DNA of 64,000 nt. Source: Leptospira levettii. Its GTDB lineage: Bacteria > Spirochaetota > Leptospiria > Leptospirales > Leptospiraceae. Location of the stretch: positions 1,302,001 to 1,366,000 of the forward strand of contig NZ_NPDM01000001.1 in NCBI RefSeq assembly GCF_002812085.1, read 5' to 3'. A program made the translations under genes and the position numbers. Positions 46,607 to 54,231 of the stretch are shown here, one piece after another. The notes under the pieces were generated by a model. That model made no database searches and was not told the DNA's origin. It saw only the letters and a list, made by a program, of their open reading frames with translations. Numbering within the stretch: the first letter of the stretch is position 1; each line of letters begins with the position of its first letter.

Positions 46607-46693
46607 ATGGGAAATTTATTTCAATTTCGAAAACTTGGCAATTCTTAAATAATTTGTTTTGGCAATTTTGACTACCTGGTCAATATTCGTATT

Positions 46694-47917
46694 ATGAGCC
46701 AACCTCTTACCCATCCGCTTCATACCATCCAAAAAGAAAGAGCCATAATTTTTATTTTAGCCGCCCTCCAATTTTTGCACATACTAGATTTTGTCATTAT
46801 GATGCCACTTGGACCTGTTTTTATGCAGAGTTTCAAAATTGATTCCGCTGCTTTTGGATTACTTGTATCTTCTTATTCAATTAGTGCAGGTGTTTTCGGA
46901 TTAATTGGAGCTTTGTTCTTAGATTCCTTTGATCGTAAAATGAGTTTACTCGTATTATTTTTTGGTTTTTCTTTTGGAACTTTATTATGTGCGATAGCTC
47001 CTAACTATCCATTTTTCCTTTTTGCAAGGATCATTGCGGGAGGTTTTGGAGGGATGATTGGTGCAACGGTTTTATCGATCATTGGTGATATCATTCCTGT
47101 TTTTAGACGAGGCACTGCAACTGGAGTGGTGATGAGTTCCTTTTCTGTTGCTTCTGTGATTGGAATTCCAATTGGATTATCCTTAGCCAATCGGTATGGA
47201 TGGCATTTCCCGTTTTTATCTTTAGCAATTGCAGGTTTTTTAATACTACCGATTGGATACAAGGTATTACCCGCAATCCGATACCATCTTGATTCTGATG
47301 AACATCCAAAACAATCTCAATTTAAGTCACTCAAAGAAGTGCTCCTTAAAAAAGACCATATGGCACCTTTCATTTTTATGGTTTTTCTAATGTTTGGTGG
47401 ATTTACTATCATACCTTTTTTAAGTCCATTTCTAGTATCTAATGTTGGTTTGGCGGTAGATGAATTGCCATATATATATTTTTTTGGTGGTTTATTTACT
47501 TTTTTTACAAGTCGTCTGATTGGAAAACTAGCCGATCGTTATGGAAAGTTAAAAGTATATCAAATTATATCAATATTGGCAATTATTCCCATCGTGTTAG
47601 TTGTTACTTTAACAAAAACTACACTGCCAATTGTTCTCGTCATCACAACTGTTTTTATGATCTTAGTTTCTGGAAGAATGGTGCCTGCATTTGCAATGGT
47701 AACTTCTGCTGTCGAACCACGGATTCGTGGGAGTTTTATGTCAGTAAATTCTGCCATTCAACAGATTGCTTCGGGTGCTGCTTCTTACGTCGCTGGATTG
47801 ATTTTAGTGCAATCATCCGACCAACAGTTTTTGAATTACGAGTTGGTTGGAATGATTTCTGTTTTTAGTTTATTGTTTAGTGTTTATCTGGCAAAAAATA
47901 TTAAAATTGCAGGTTAA
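46694..47917 (+). CDS. major facilitator superfamily transporter
   Basis: A 407-residue protein with about twelve membrane helices. The MFS A-motif-like loop DSFDRKMSLL follows helix 2 and the second-half counterpart GKLADRYGKLKV is also present. Helix 4 contains the glycine-rich GTATGVVMSSF region, as in drug:proton antiporters. Its substrate is not recognisable; drug or metabolite export is the usual role. Monocistronic, divergent from the SDR gene. Confidence 0.9.
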   Translation: MSQPLTHPLHTIQKERAIIFILAALQFLHILDFVIMMPLGPVFMQSFKIDSAAFGLLVSSYSISAGVFGLIGALFLDSFDRKMSLLVLFFGFSFGTLLCAIAPNYPFFLFARIIAGGFGGMIGATVLSIIGDIIPVFRRGTATGVVMSSFSVASVIGIPIGLSLANRYGWHFPFLSLAIAGFLILPIGYKVLPAIRYHLDSDEHPKQSQFKSLKEVLLKKDHMAPFIFMVFLMFGGFTIIPFLSPFLVSNVGLAVDELPYIYFFGGLFTFFTSRLIGKLADRYGKLKVYQIISILAIIPIVLVVTLTKTTLPIVLVITTVFMILVSGRMVPAFAMVTSAVEPRIRGSFMSVNSAIQQIASGAASYVAGLILVQSSDQQFLNYELVGMISVFSLLFSVYLAKNIKIAG

Positions 47918-47951
47918 GAAATATGCCGAAACTAGCAAATGTTAGATTATA

Positions 47952-48872
47952 CTATAATTCTAATTTTCCAGTTTCAAGAAAATCGATGATCATACGTTTT
48001 TGAGCAGGTGTGATCATCTTTTTTTCCAAAAGTTGATTTAGTATTTCTTCAGCGGTTCCTATTTCAATACCACTTAATTCAGAGAAAATATATTGAAAGT
48101 ATTTATCGATTCTGTGGTCAGCAATATAGGATGTAAGTTTGGAACTTGTTTCTAAAATCAAATTTTGACGACGCACCAATTCTTCCATAGTTGATAAAAT
48201 AATGGATACTTCGGGATCCTCTGCAAACAATTGCATCATATGATCGTAAATTTTGGGAGATTGTAGAGGAAGTTCATAAATTGAATCTCCTAAGGCGGTG
48301 TATAATGATTTTTCTTCTTCATAATCCAAACCAGTATATTTATTTAAGTTTGATACCACTTCGGAAGGAAGGATAGTTAGAAATTGACAGGCATATTCTG
48401 GTTCTTTTAAATAACGGACAAAATATTGAATCAAATCACAAATTCTTACATAACTAACAAATGTCCAATATTTGAAACTACGAATATCAAACATATGTTT
48501 AATCGTCTTTTCTCGTTTTAGAGATTCACGAAGATTCATATAATTTTCAAAATCAACTTTAAATAAATAACTTAAAGTATGATTGGAAAATGATTCTATG
48601 ATTTCACGTACTAAAGTTGGCTCACCTATGTATAAAAAATAAGTGATTAGTTCAAGGTTATCTTTGTTGGTCCAAAGAAATTTTTCTAAATTTTTTGCAG
48701 GGATTTGGGAAAATGCAGAAAAACCGATTTTGAAAGTTACTTTATCTTGCAAAAATGCTTCTAGTTTATTTTTTGCTATACAATCTTCGTCTACGTCTTG
48801 TTTAGCGAATGAATGCCTGCAACTTGGAGGGCAGGCTTCAAATAGAGATGTTCCTAAAAAGCATTTTGGCAT
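47952..48872 (-). CDS. unknown protein with N-terminal cysteine cluster
   Basis: A 306-residue cytoplasmic-type protein. The first 31 residues hold four cysteines (PKCFLG, ACPPSCRHS, DEDC), a possible metal or Fe-S site. The rest is alpha-helical with many aromatic residues (YFLYIGEPTLVREIIE, LCDLIQYFVRYL-like segments). No family recognised. It starts three bases downstream of the stop of a lipoprotein gene on the same strand, so the two are probably co-transcribed. Confidence 0.6.
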   Translation of the reverse strand: MPKCFLGTSLFEACPPSCRHSFAKQDVDEDCIAKNKLEAFLQDKVTFKIGFSAFSQIPAKNLEKFLWTNKDNLELITYFLYIGEPTLVREIIESFSNHTLSYLFKVDFENYMNLRESLKREKTIKHMFDIRSFKYWTFVSYVRICDLIQYFVRYLKEPEYACQFLTILPSEVVSNLNKYTGLDYEEEKSLYTALGDSIYELPLQSPKIYDHMMQLFAEDPEVSIILSTMEELVRRQNLILETSSKLTSYIADHRIDKYFQYIFSELSGIEIGTAEEILNQLLEKKMITPAQKRMIIDFLETGKLEL

Positions 48873-48875
48873 GAA

Positions 48876-49340
48876 TTATTGCATCAACTCTCCACAATCT
48901 CTCATTTCAGGAGCATATGGATTCTTTATTTCTTTCCCAGTCATTAACCATGATTTATCGACCATTGGACAATAAAATCGATTGTACTTCAATTGATTTG
49001 GTACCTCGGCTTTGATTTGAATCAATATTTCTTGGATTTTGGAAATTTTTTCATAACTAGATTCTAAATCACTCTCATTTGATGGTATGTTGGTAAGAAT
49101 CTGGTCAGCCCAAGATTTTAATTTTGGATGGCCACTTGTACCCAAACTTTGAACTGATTCGGAAAATTCTTTCCAAACCGGCTTTGGATTTTCTTTCAAA
49201 AATTCTTCGAGTATTGTTTGGTTTTTCGCGAAAACTGTTTCTACTAGTTTTTCATGGTTTGGAGAGAAGGGAACGACTTCTTCTTTGCAAGATTGGGCGA
49301 AAATGGCTAAAATGAGGAGTGAAATCCGAAATACTTTCAT
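48876..49340 (-). CDS. lipoprotein of unknown function
   Basis: The ATG at 49340 gives 154 residues with a lipoprotein signal ending LAIFAQSC (Cys17); a longer in-frame ATG at 49379 would place charged residues before the signal. The rest is helical and acidic and has two later cysteines (FYCPMVDKSW, MRDCGELMQ). The following gene on the strand begins three bases later. No known family. Confidence 0.65.
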   Translation of the reverse strand: MKVFRISLLILAIFAQSCKEEVVPFSPNHEKLVETVFAKNQTILEEFLKENPKPVWKEFSESVQSLGTSGHPKLKSWADQILTNIPSNESDLESSYEKISKIQEILIQIKAEVPNQLKYNRFYCPMVDKSWLMTGKEIKNPYAPEMRDCGELMQ

Positions 49341-49479
49341 AATTTGATTCTTTTTTCCTATCTTGGAATTGGAATTCAAATTTTACAGGCGAGTTTGTTG
49401 GAAGGAAATTGCTTTTTTCTCGACAAAGCCGCTTTTTCAAGCATGATGACAGAAAAGTTCACGAAGGTGTAATTCCATT

Positions 49480-49830
49480 ATGATTATTGTAGAAGGCATT
49501 GGCCACGTCAGTATCCCCGTCTCCCAACTCGACACCTCTATCGATTTTTACCGGGACATTTTTGACTTCGAAGTGGAGACAAAGAAGGCTACTGAGGCAA
49601 TTCTTTCTCTAGATTCGTTCCGAATTCGTTTGGTGAAAGCAGAGGTATCTGATCGATCTCTTCCTATCCTTAGTTTTGTGATGGATGTGGATGATTTTAC
49701 AGAAGCAATCAGCGAATTAGAAGAAAAGAATGTAAAGATTATCAAGGGACCTGAGGGAACCGATTCTGGAGAATGCCTTACCTTTGCTGATCCAAGTCAA
49801 AATTTAATCGAGATTTTTTACTCTAACTAA
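49480..49830 (+). CDS. VOC-family (glyoxalase/bleomycin resistance-like) protein
   Basis: A 116-residue protein. The two beta-alpha-beta-beta-beta units of the vicinal-oxygen-chelate fold are visible: GHVSIPVSQLDTSIDFYRDIF, then FVMDVDDFTEAISELEEKN, ending LTFADPSQNLIEIFYS. Metal-ligand-like His7 and Glu near the end (IEIFYS) fit the VOC pattern. Specific reaction unknown. Confidence 0.88.
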   Translation: MIIVEGIGHVSIPVSQLDTSIDFYRDIFDFEVETKKATEAILSLDSFRIRLVKAEVSDRSLPILSFVMDVDDFTEAISELEEKNVKIIKGPEGTDSGECLTFADPSQNLIEIFYSN

Positions 49831-49874
49831 AACCTGTTGCTTTTTTAATCTTTTATTCGTAACATCCTCTTGGT

Positions 49875-51356
49875 ATGTCGCAAGAGTTTCGAGAGGATGA
49901 TCACGAAATCCAATTCATTGCTGATTTTAAGAAAGGTTATGTATACTTTCTAAATAATTTCCAAAACATTGTTGGAAGTTTTCTACAATTCTTAAGCACA
50001 GGACTCACGGAAGCAAACAAACGTGAAATCTTACCTTTCCGAAAGACACTCGACCAAGAACTAGACAAATCACAAAAAAAAATAAAAGAAATCATCTTTA
50101 ACTTAGATGAAAAACATTTATTCGCCCAAGTAAGGAAAGATTACTCTCGGTATTTTTCACGGCACATTGAAGATAACAATCGTGATGACTTCATTCAGTT
50201 CCATTTAATCTTTGAGATGTTGAGATATTTCCTGATAGAAACCAAAGAAGGTTGGGAAAAACTAAAATCTGCTGTTCAAAGTAACCAATTTACTGACTTA
50301 GAATTTCAAAATAACGGACTACTAAATTATCGAATCCTTCCTGCTCTAGAAAAATTATTCCAATTAGAAATTTTACTCAAACGTATGAGTTTTATTTTAC
50401 AAATTGATAATCCGAATTGTTTGACGGAATTCAAACCTACAAAACCAAAATATCGTGATAAAGGAACTTACCGTCTTTCCTCCGTTTTTGAAGAATCTTT
50501 ATATGATAAACCTAAAGAATTAGAACCTGAAGATTCTGGAATTGAATATAAAGCTGATGAAGTTATAAACAATCATCAGGAAAAATCGAAAGATAATTGG
50601 AAGTCGATCAAACAAAAAATCAAAACAGAAGGAGAGACCAATTACATCCAAGCATATGGAAAGTATACTTGGAACTCAGACCAACATTATTTTTTTAGAT
50701 ATGAATTGGATAAATATAATGCTGAAAAATCATTATTTAAAAATGCAATCAGTTTAGATTCACATTTAGGTGCAGACGAACAGGTTCTACGTTCTGAATT
50801 AATTCGTTCTATGACTAGTATTGAGAAAAAAAGTAAATCAGCTGATGATTTCGAACTTGAATACCAAACTTTCTTAAAACAGTTTTTTACTTTTTGTGAA
50901 AATATTATTCTTATGAATATGATGTTACCTACCCAATTTAAGTATGTTTTTTTGTTTCATTTAGGTCCATCTCACTTTTATATGATTGCAAAAAAGTTCC
51001 TAATGGAAGTGAACACTGGTTATATCCATGCAAGAGGAAACGATGGTAAAAAAGTAATCCGTGTGATTCCAAGTGAATATGTAAAAAAACATGTAATCGA
51101 TTATTGGAACGAAGTGATTTTACCAAATGTTGGAGAAGAAAAAAATAACTTAGCTTTACTTAAAAAAATTACGGAAATGATTGAAGAGAAATACAAAGAA
51201 ATTTCTAGATTGGTGATTAAAAACTACGACGACCTTGATCCTGAAATCAAAGCATCAAAACCACGAGAAACAATTTTTAGAGAGTATATGAATGAGTGGA
51301 TGGGAGCAGCGAATCTCATCGTATTCAAACGATTTGTGAAGAATAAATCCTACTAA
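49875..51356 (+). CDS. unknown 493-residue cytoplasmic protein
   Basis: A long, charged, mainly helical protein with no signal peptide or membrane segment. No motif of a known enzyme is visible. The middle (about residues 200-250) is low-complexity and acidic (YDKPKELEPEDSGIEYKADE), and the C-terminal half alternates helix and strand (FLFHLGPSHFYMIAKKFLME). The gene stands alone on its strand, 44 bases after the VOC gene. Its end overlaps the convergent TIG lipoprotein gene by four bases. Not a recognised family. Confidence 0.6.
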   Translation: MSQEFREDDHEIQFIADFKKGYVYFLNNFQNIVGSFLQFLSTGLTEANKREILPFRKTLDQELDKSQKKIKEIIFNLDEKHLFAQVRKDYSRYFSRHIEDNNRDDFIQFHLIFEMLRYFLIETKEGWEKLKSAVQSNQFTDLEFQNNGLLNYRILPALEKLFQLEILLKRMSFILQIDNPNCLTEFKPTKPKYRDKGTYRLSSVFEESLYDKPKELEPEDSGIEYKADEVINNHQEKSKDNWKSIKQKIKTEGETNYIQAYGKYTWNSDQHYFFRYELDKYNAEKSLFKNAISLDSHLGADEQVLRSELIRSMTSIEKKSKSADDFELEYQTFLKQFFTFCENIILMNMMLPTQFKYVFLFHLGPSHFYMIAKKFLMEVNTGYIHARGNDGKKVIRVIPSEYVKKHVIDYWNEVILPNVGEEKNNLALLKKITEMIEEKYKEISRLVIKNYDDLDPEIKASKPRETIFREYMNEWMGAANLIVFKRFVKNKSY

Positions 51357-52045
51357 AGAACTAAGCTACAAGTTGCAGATTCTGCTGTAACGTAAAACTG
51401 CGTTGCAACTCCCGCAGGAAAGGGAATGATGGGGTTGTTCTGAAGTACATAATCGGTAGCTTTACAAGAGCGACTAAACACTCGAACAGTAACTACACTG
51501 TCACAACCTATAGTTAAGTTCCGAGCACTTAACAATGTGTCTGTTCTGTATGCCTTTGTCTCATTCCCATCGTATTCAACAGAAATTCCTTGTCCTTGTT
51601 TCAGTTCAATTTCAGGGCCATATGCTTTATTGGTAACCGCATAACAGTCTACAAAAAATTCTGTGCCAGAACAATTGACTCCCTCTTTTGAATTTGGTAA
51701 ACAAGAGCCACCTGATTTAGAAACGGTTATATAACCTGAATAAGTACCATCTGGTACTTTTGTGTAAAGTTCTGTACCAAGATTCAAAGTAATAGATGCA
51801 ACTGTATCATTGAAACGTACAACAGGATCAATTCCAAAATTTTCACCTTTGATTACAACTTCTGTTGCACTATAGGTTGCATTGGAATTGTTTTGAGCAG
51901 GTGTCCCAATTTGTGGGGTAACTGATGATATCACAGGAGCTGAGGTTAATAAAGCAGCCAACGGATCTTCCGAAGACGATTTCACGCAGGAAAAACTGTT
52001 TCCAAAGACTAACGAGAATCCGATTGTGTATAAAATCCTTCTCAT
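51353..52045 (-). CDS. IPT/TIG-domain lipoprotein
   Basis: The ATG at 52045, with GGAAG upstream, gives 230 residues and a lipoprotein signal ending GNSFSC (Cys20). Residues about 37-115 form an IPT/TIG immunoglobulin-like domain: PVISSVTPQIGTPAQ, VVIKGENFG, VRFNDTVA, and a PDGTYSGYITV closing strand. Four later cysteines (SCLP, NCSG, DCYA, GCDS) suggest disulfides. Cell-surface or periplasmic, role unknown. Longer readings upstream would overlap the divergent enoyl-CoA hydratase gene. Confidence 0.75.
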   Translation of the reverse strand: MRRILYTIGFSLVFGNSFSCVKSSSEDPLAALLTSAPVISSVTPQIGTPAQNNSNATYSATEVVIKGENFGIDPVVRFNDTVASITLNLGTELYTKVPDGTYSGYITVSKSGGSCLPNSKEGVNCSGTEFFVDCYAVTNKAYGPEIELKQGQGISVEYDGNETKAYRTDTLLSARNLTIGCDSVVTVRVFSRSCKATDYVLQNNPIIPFPAGVATQFYVTAESATCSLVL

Positions 52046-52114
52046 GGTACCCACTTCCATTATCGGATATTTTTCAGAAGATTCATTTCTATTTTTTACC
52101 ACACAGGAAATTCT

Positions 52115-52888
52115 ATGAACACTGTCTCCATCCAAACGATCGATTCTTATGTAGCATTGATTGAACTGAATAGACCCGAAGCAAAAAATGCAATTTCAGT
52201 ACAATTTTTGGAAGAGTTACACCAATCCATCAAAGCAGTGCAGAAGGAGAAATTTCGTGCCCTTGTCATTACGGGTGTAGGAGATGCATTTTGTTCTGGC
52301 GCTGACTTAAAAGAACGAAAAAACATGTCTCAACCAGAGGTTAAAAGATTTCTCCGCAATATTAATGTTTGTTTTTCGGAATTGGCAAACTTATCCATCC
52401 CAACAATTGCAGCAATTAATGGATTTGCCTTTGGAGGCGGACTAGAATTGGCTTTGTCATGTGATATTCGTTATGCGAGTGAATCTGCAATCATGGGTTT
52501 AACGGAAACAAAATTGGGAATTATTCCTGGAGCTGGTGGTACACAAAGATTATCAAGAATCGTAGGGGAATCAACAGCAATGGAGTGGATTTTTTCTGGT
52601 AAAAAATTGTCCAGCGCCGAGGCACTTAGCCGAGGATTGGTCTCCAAAGTCGTGAATCCCGTGGATTTGAAGGATTCTTCTCTTGCCTTAGCAAGGGAGA
52701 TTGCGGAATCTGCACCTATAGCTGTTTCTGCATCCAAAAGGGCAATTCGGCAAGGATTTTCAATGCCAATCGAATCAGCCTTGCAGTGGGAACAATTATG
52801 TTATTCTGAAACGTTAACTACAAAAGATAGGTTAGAGGCCTTACAGGCATTCACTGAAAAAAGAAAACCTATGTTTAAGGGAGAATGA
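52115..52888 (+). CDS. enoyl-CoA hydratase/isomerase family protein
   Basis: A 257-residue crotonase-fold enzyme. The CoA-oxyanion segments FCSGADLKER (about residues 61-70) and GFAFGGGLELALSCDIRYAS (about 99-118), plus LGIIPGAGGTQRLSRIVG with the acidic residue region around 130-140, are characteristic. Reaction: hydration or isomerisation of enoyl-CoA in fatty-acid or branched-chain catabolism. AGGAAA precedes the ATG. dcd follows four bases later, with no obvious pathway link. Confidence 0.92.
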   Translation: MNTVSIQTIDSYVALIELNRPEAKNAISVQFLEELHQSIKAVQKEKFRALVITGVGDAFCSGADLKERKNMSQPEVKRFLRNINVCFSELANLSIPTIAAINGFAFGGGLELALSCDIRYASESAIMGLTETKLGIIPGAGGTQRLSRIVGESTAMEWIFSGKKLSSAEALSRGLVSKVVNPVDLKDSSLALAREIAESAPIAVSASKRAIRQGFSMPIESALQWEQLCYSETLTTKDRLEALQAFTEKRKPMFKGE

Positions 52889-52891
52889 ACT

Positions 52892-53416
52892 TTGATTTTA
52901 ACTGGTAAAGAAATTTTAAAACGATTAGGTTCTGATATTAAAATTGAACCTTATGATGAAAAACTGTTAAACCCAAACTCATATAATTTAAGACTTCATG
53001 AGGATTTGTTAGTTTATTCTGAATTTCCATTGGATATGAAAAAACCAAATCCGGTACAAACCTTAAAGATACCTGAAGAAGGATTGTTGTTGGAACCAGG
53101 AAAACTTTATTTGGGACGGACCATAGAGTTTACTGAAACACATAATTTAGTACCTATGTTAGAAGGTAGATCATCCATTGGAAGGCTTGGAATGTTTGTT
53201 CATATCACCGCTGGGTTTGGTGATGTTGGTTTTAAAGGATTTTGGACATTAGAAATCCAAGTGACCCATCCACTACGTGTTTACTCTGGAGTCCAAATCT
53301 GTCAGATTTTTTATCATACCGTTGAAGGGGAAATCAGCGAATACAAATCAGGGAAGTACCAAGCAAACCAAGGGATCCAACCGTCTTTGTTGTATAAGGA
53401 CTTTGAAAAAAAGTAA
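52892..53416 (+). CDS. dcd: dCTP deaminase
   Basis: Converts dCTP to dUTP, the source of dUMP for thymidylate synthesis by ThyX (1376). It begins at TTG with GGGAG upstream. The 174-residue length and the motifs NSYNLRLHEDLLVY, LEGRSSIGRLGMFVHITAGFGDVGFKG and the catalytic Glu in WTLEIQVTH are diagnostic. There is no dUTPase (dut) next to it. It is the second gene of a pair with the enoyl-CoA hydratase and is closed by a terminator hairpin. Confidence 0.94.
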   Translation: MILTGKEILKRLGSDIKIEPYDEKLLNPNSYNLRLHEDLLVYSEFPLDMKKPNPVQTLKIPEEGLLLEPGKLYLGRTIEFTETHNLVPMLEGRSSIGRLGMFVHITAGFGDVGFKGFWTLEIQVTHPLRVYSGVQICQIFYHTVEGEISEYKSGKYQANQGIQPSLLYKDFEKK

Positions 53417-53439
53417 ATACGTTTCGGTGAGAACCATTT

Positions 53440-53470
53440 ACCTGCCAGCCATCTCGGTCGGCAGGTTTTG
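53440..53470 (+). terminator. Rho-independent terminator after dcd
   Basis: ACCTGCC and GGCAGGT form a 7-bp stem; GCC/GGT adds three pairs inside an A/C mismatch around an ATCTC loop, followed by TTTTG. It sits between dcd and the convergent DUF2147 gene. Confidence 0.7.
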
Positions 53471-53481
53471 TATCATTTCAA

Positions 53482-54006
53482 TTATTTTTTAGTCTTAAAG
53501 GTGCAATCCCATTTCGGGTCATCTAAGTTTAGACCACCAAGTTTCACCCAATTGTTCGTTTTTCCGATGAATGTAATGGAACAGAGTGTTCCCTTTAGAT
53601 CCAATCGGTTTCCACCGTCAAGTGAAGTGAATTTTCCACAGTATGTTTTTCCATCGCGTGGATTATAAATACGGCCGTTTTTATAAACACCTTCACCAAC
53701 ATAATCAAAACCAGTGATGAAAACCATACCTAAATTCGGACGTGTTCTCAGCTTTGGATCTTCATTATTGTGATCTAAGTAAGGAGTGCCAGGGACACCT
53801 TTGTCTTTGTCTTTCTCTGGGTATGCGTTATCTTTGATACAAACTGTTTTTCCACAGTATTTATCACCACACTTGAAAATTTCGATGACCGAATCTTTCT
53901 CAGGTGGAAGGTATCTTCCCAATGCAACATCAGCATTTTGAGCAAATAACGTAGTACTAGATAGAAGTACAACTGCCCATACACTTAATACAATTCTTAA
54001 ATTCAT
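53482..54006 (-). CDS. secreted DUF2147 protein
   Basis: A 174-residue protein with a signal peptide (MNLRIVLSVWAVVLLSSTTLFA). The mature part follows the DUF2147 layout: LGRYLPPEKDSVIEIFKCGDKYCGKTV, split over about residues 30-55, and later YNPRDGKTYCGKFTSLD and LDLKGTLCSITFIGKTNNW. Four cysteines suggest two disulfides. AAGGATCTGT precedes the ATG. DUF2147 proteins are small beta-rich secreted proteins of unknown role. It stands alone. Confidence 0.85.
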   Translation of the reverse strand: MNLRIVLSVWAVVLLSSTTLFAQNADVALGRYLPPEKDSVIEIFKCGDKYCGKTVCIKDNAYPEKDKDKGVPGTPYLDHNNEDPKLRTRPNLGMVFITGFDYVGEGVYKNGRIYNPRDGKTYCGKFTSLDGGNRLDLKGTLCSITFIGKTNNWVKLGGLNLDDPKWDCTFKTKK

Positions 54007-54126
54007 ACAGATCCTTATTCTAAAAAATGGATTCGCTTATTTTGTCAGATTTTCGTAACTATGGCAAGCTGGTTTTTTAAAATTTTATACAATTGAATCT
54101 AAGAAAATGCAGAGTGTTCTGAATAC

Positions 54127-54165
54127 AAAAAGAGCCAAAATGTTGAAATTCATTTTAGCTCTTTT
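54127..54165 (-). terminator. terminator of the phosphatase-TPR gene
   Basis: AAAAGAGC-C-AAAATG and CATTTT-A-GCTCTTTT form a 14-pair stem with one C/A mismatch and an 8-base loop. On the minus strand the stem ends in GGCTCTTTTTG, a proper U tract. Confidence 0.7.
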
Positions 54166-54170
54166 CTAAT

Positions 54171-54198
54171 TTCTAAACTTTAAAACTAAAGTTTAGAA
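54171..54198 (-). terminator. second hairpin just inside the first terminator
   Basis: TTCTAAACTTT and AAAGTTTAGAA make a perfect 11-bp stem with a 6-base AAAACT loop, about 34 bases beyond the stop of the 54232 gene. AT-only stem with weak U tail; it may serve as a back-up terminator or an RNA 3' stabiliser. Confidence 0.5.
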
Positions 54199-54231
54199 TC
54201 AATTCTGTGGAAAACTTAATTCTAACCTCAA

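Noticed and set aside
47940..47965. AT-rich inverted repeat near the end of the MFS gene as terminator
   Set aside because: The stem is A/T only, its loop is too tight, and it overlaps the neighbouring gene end.
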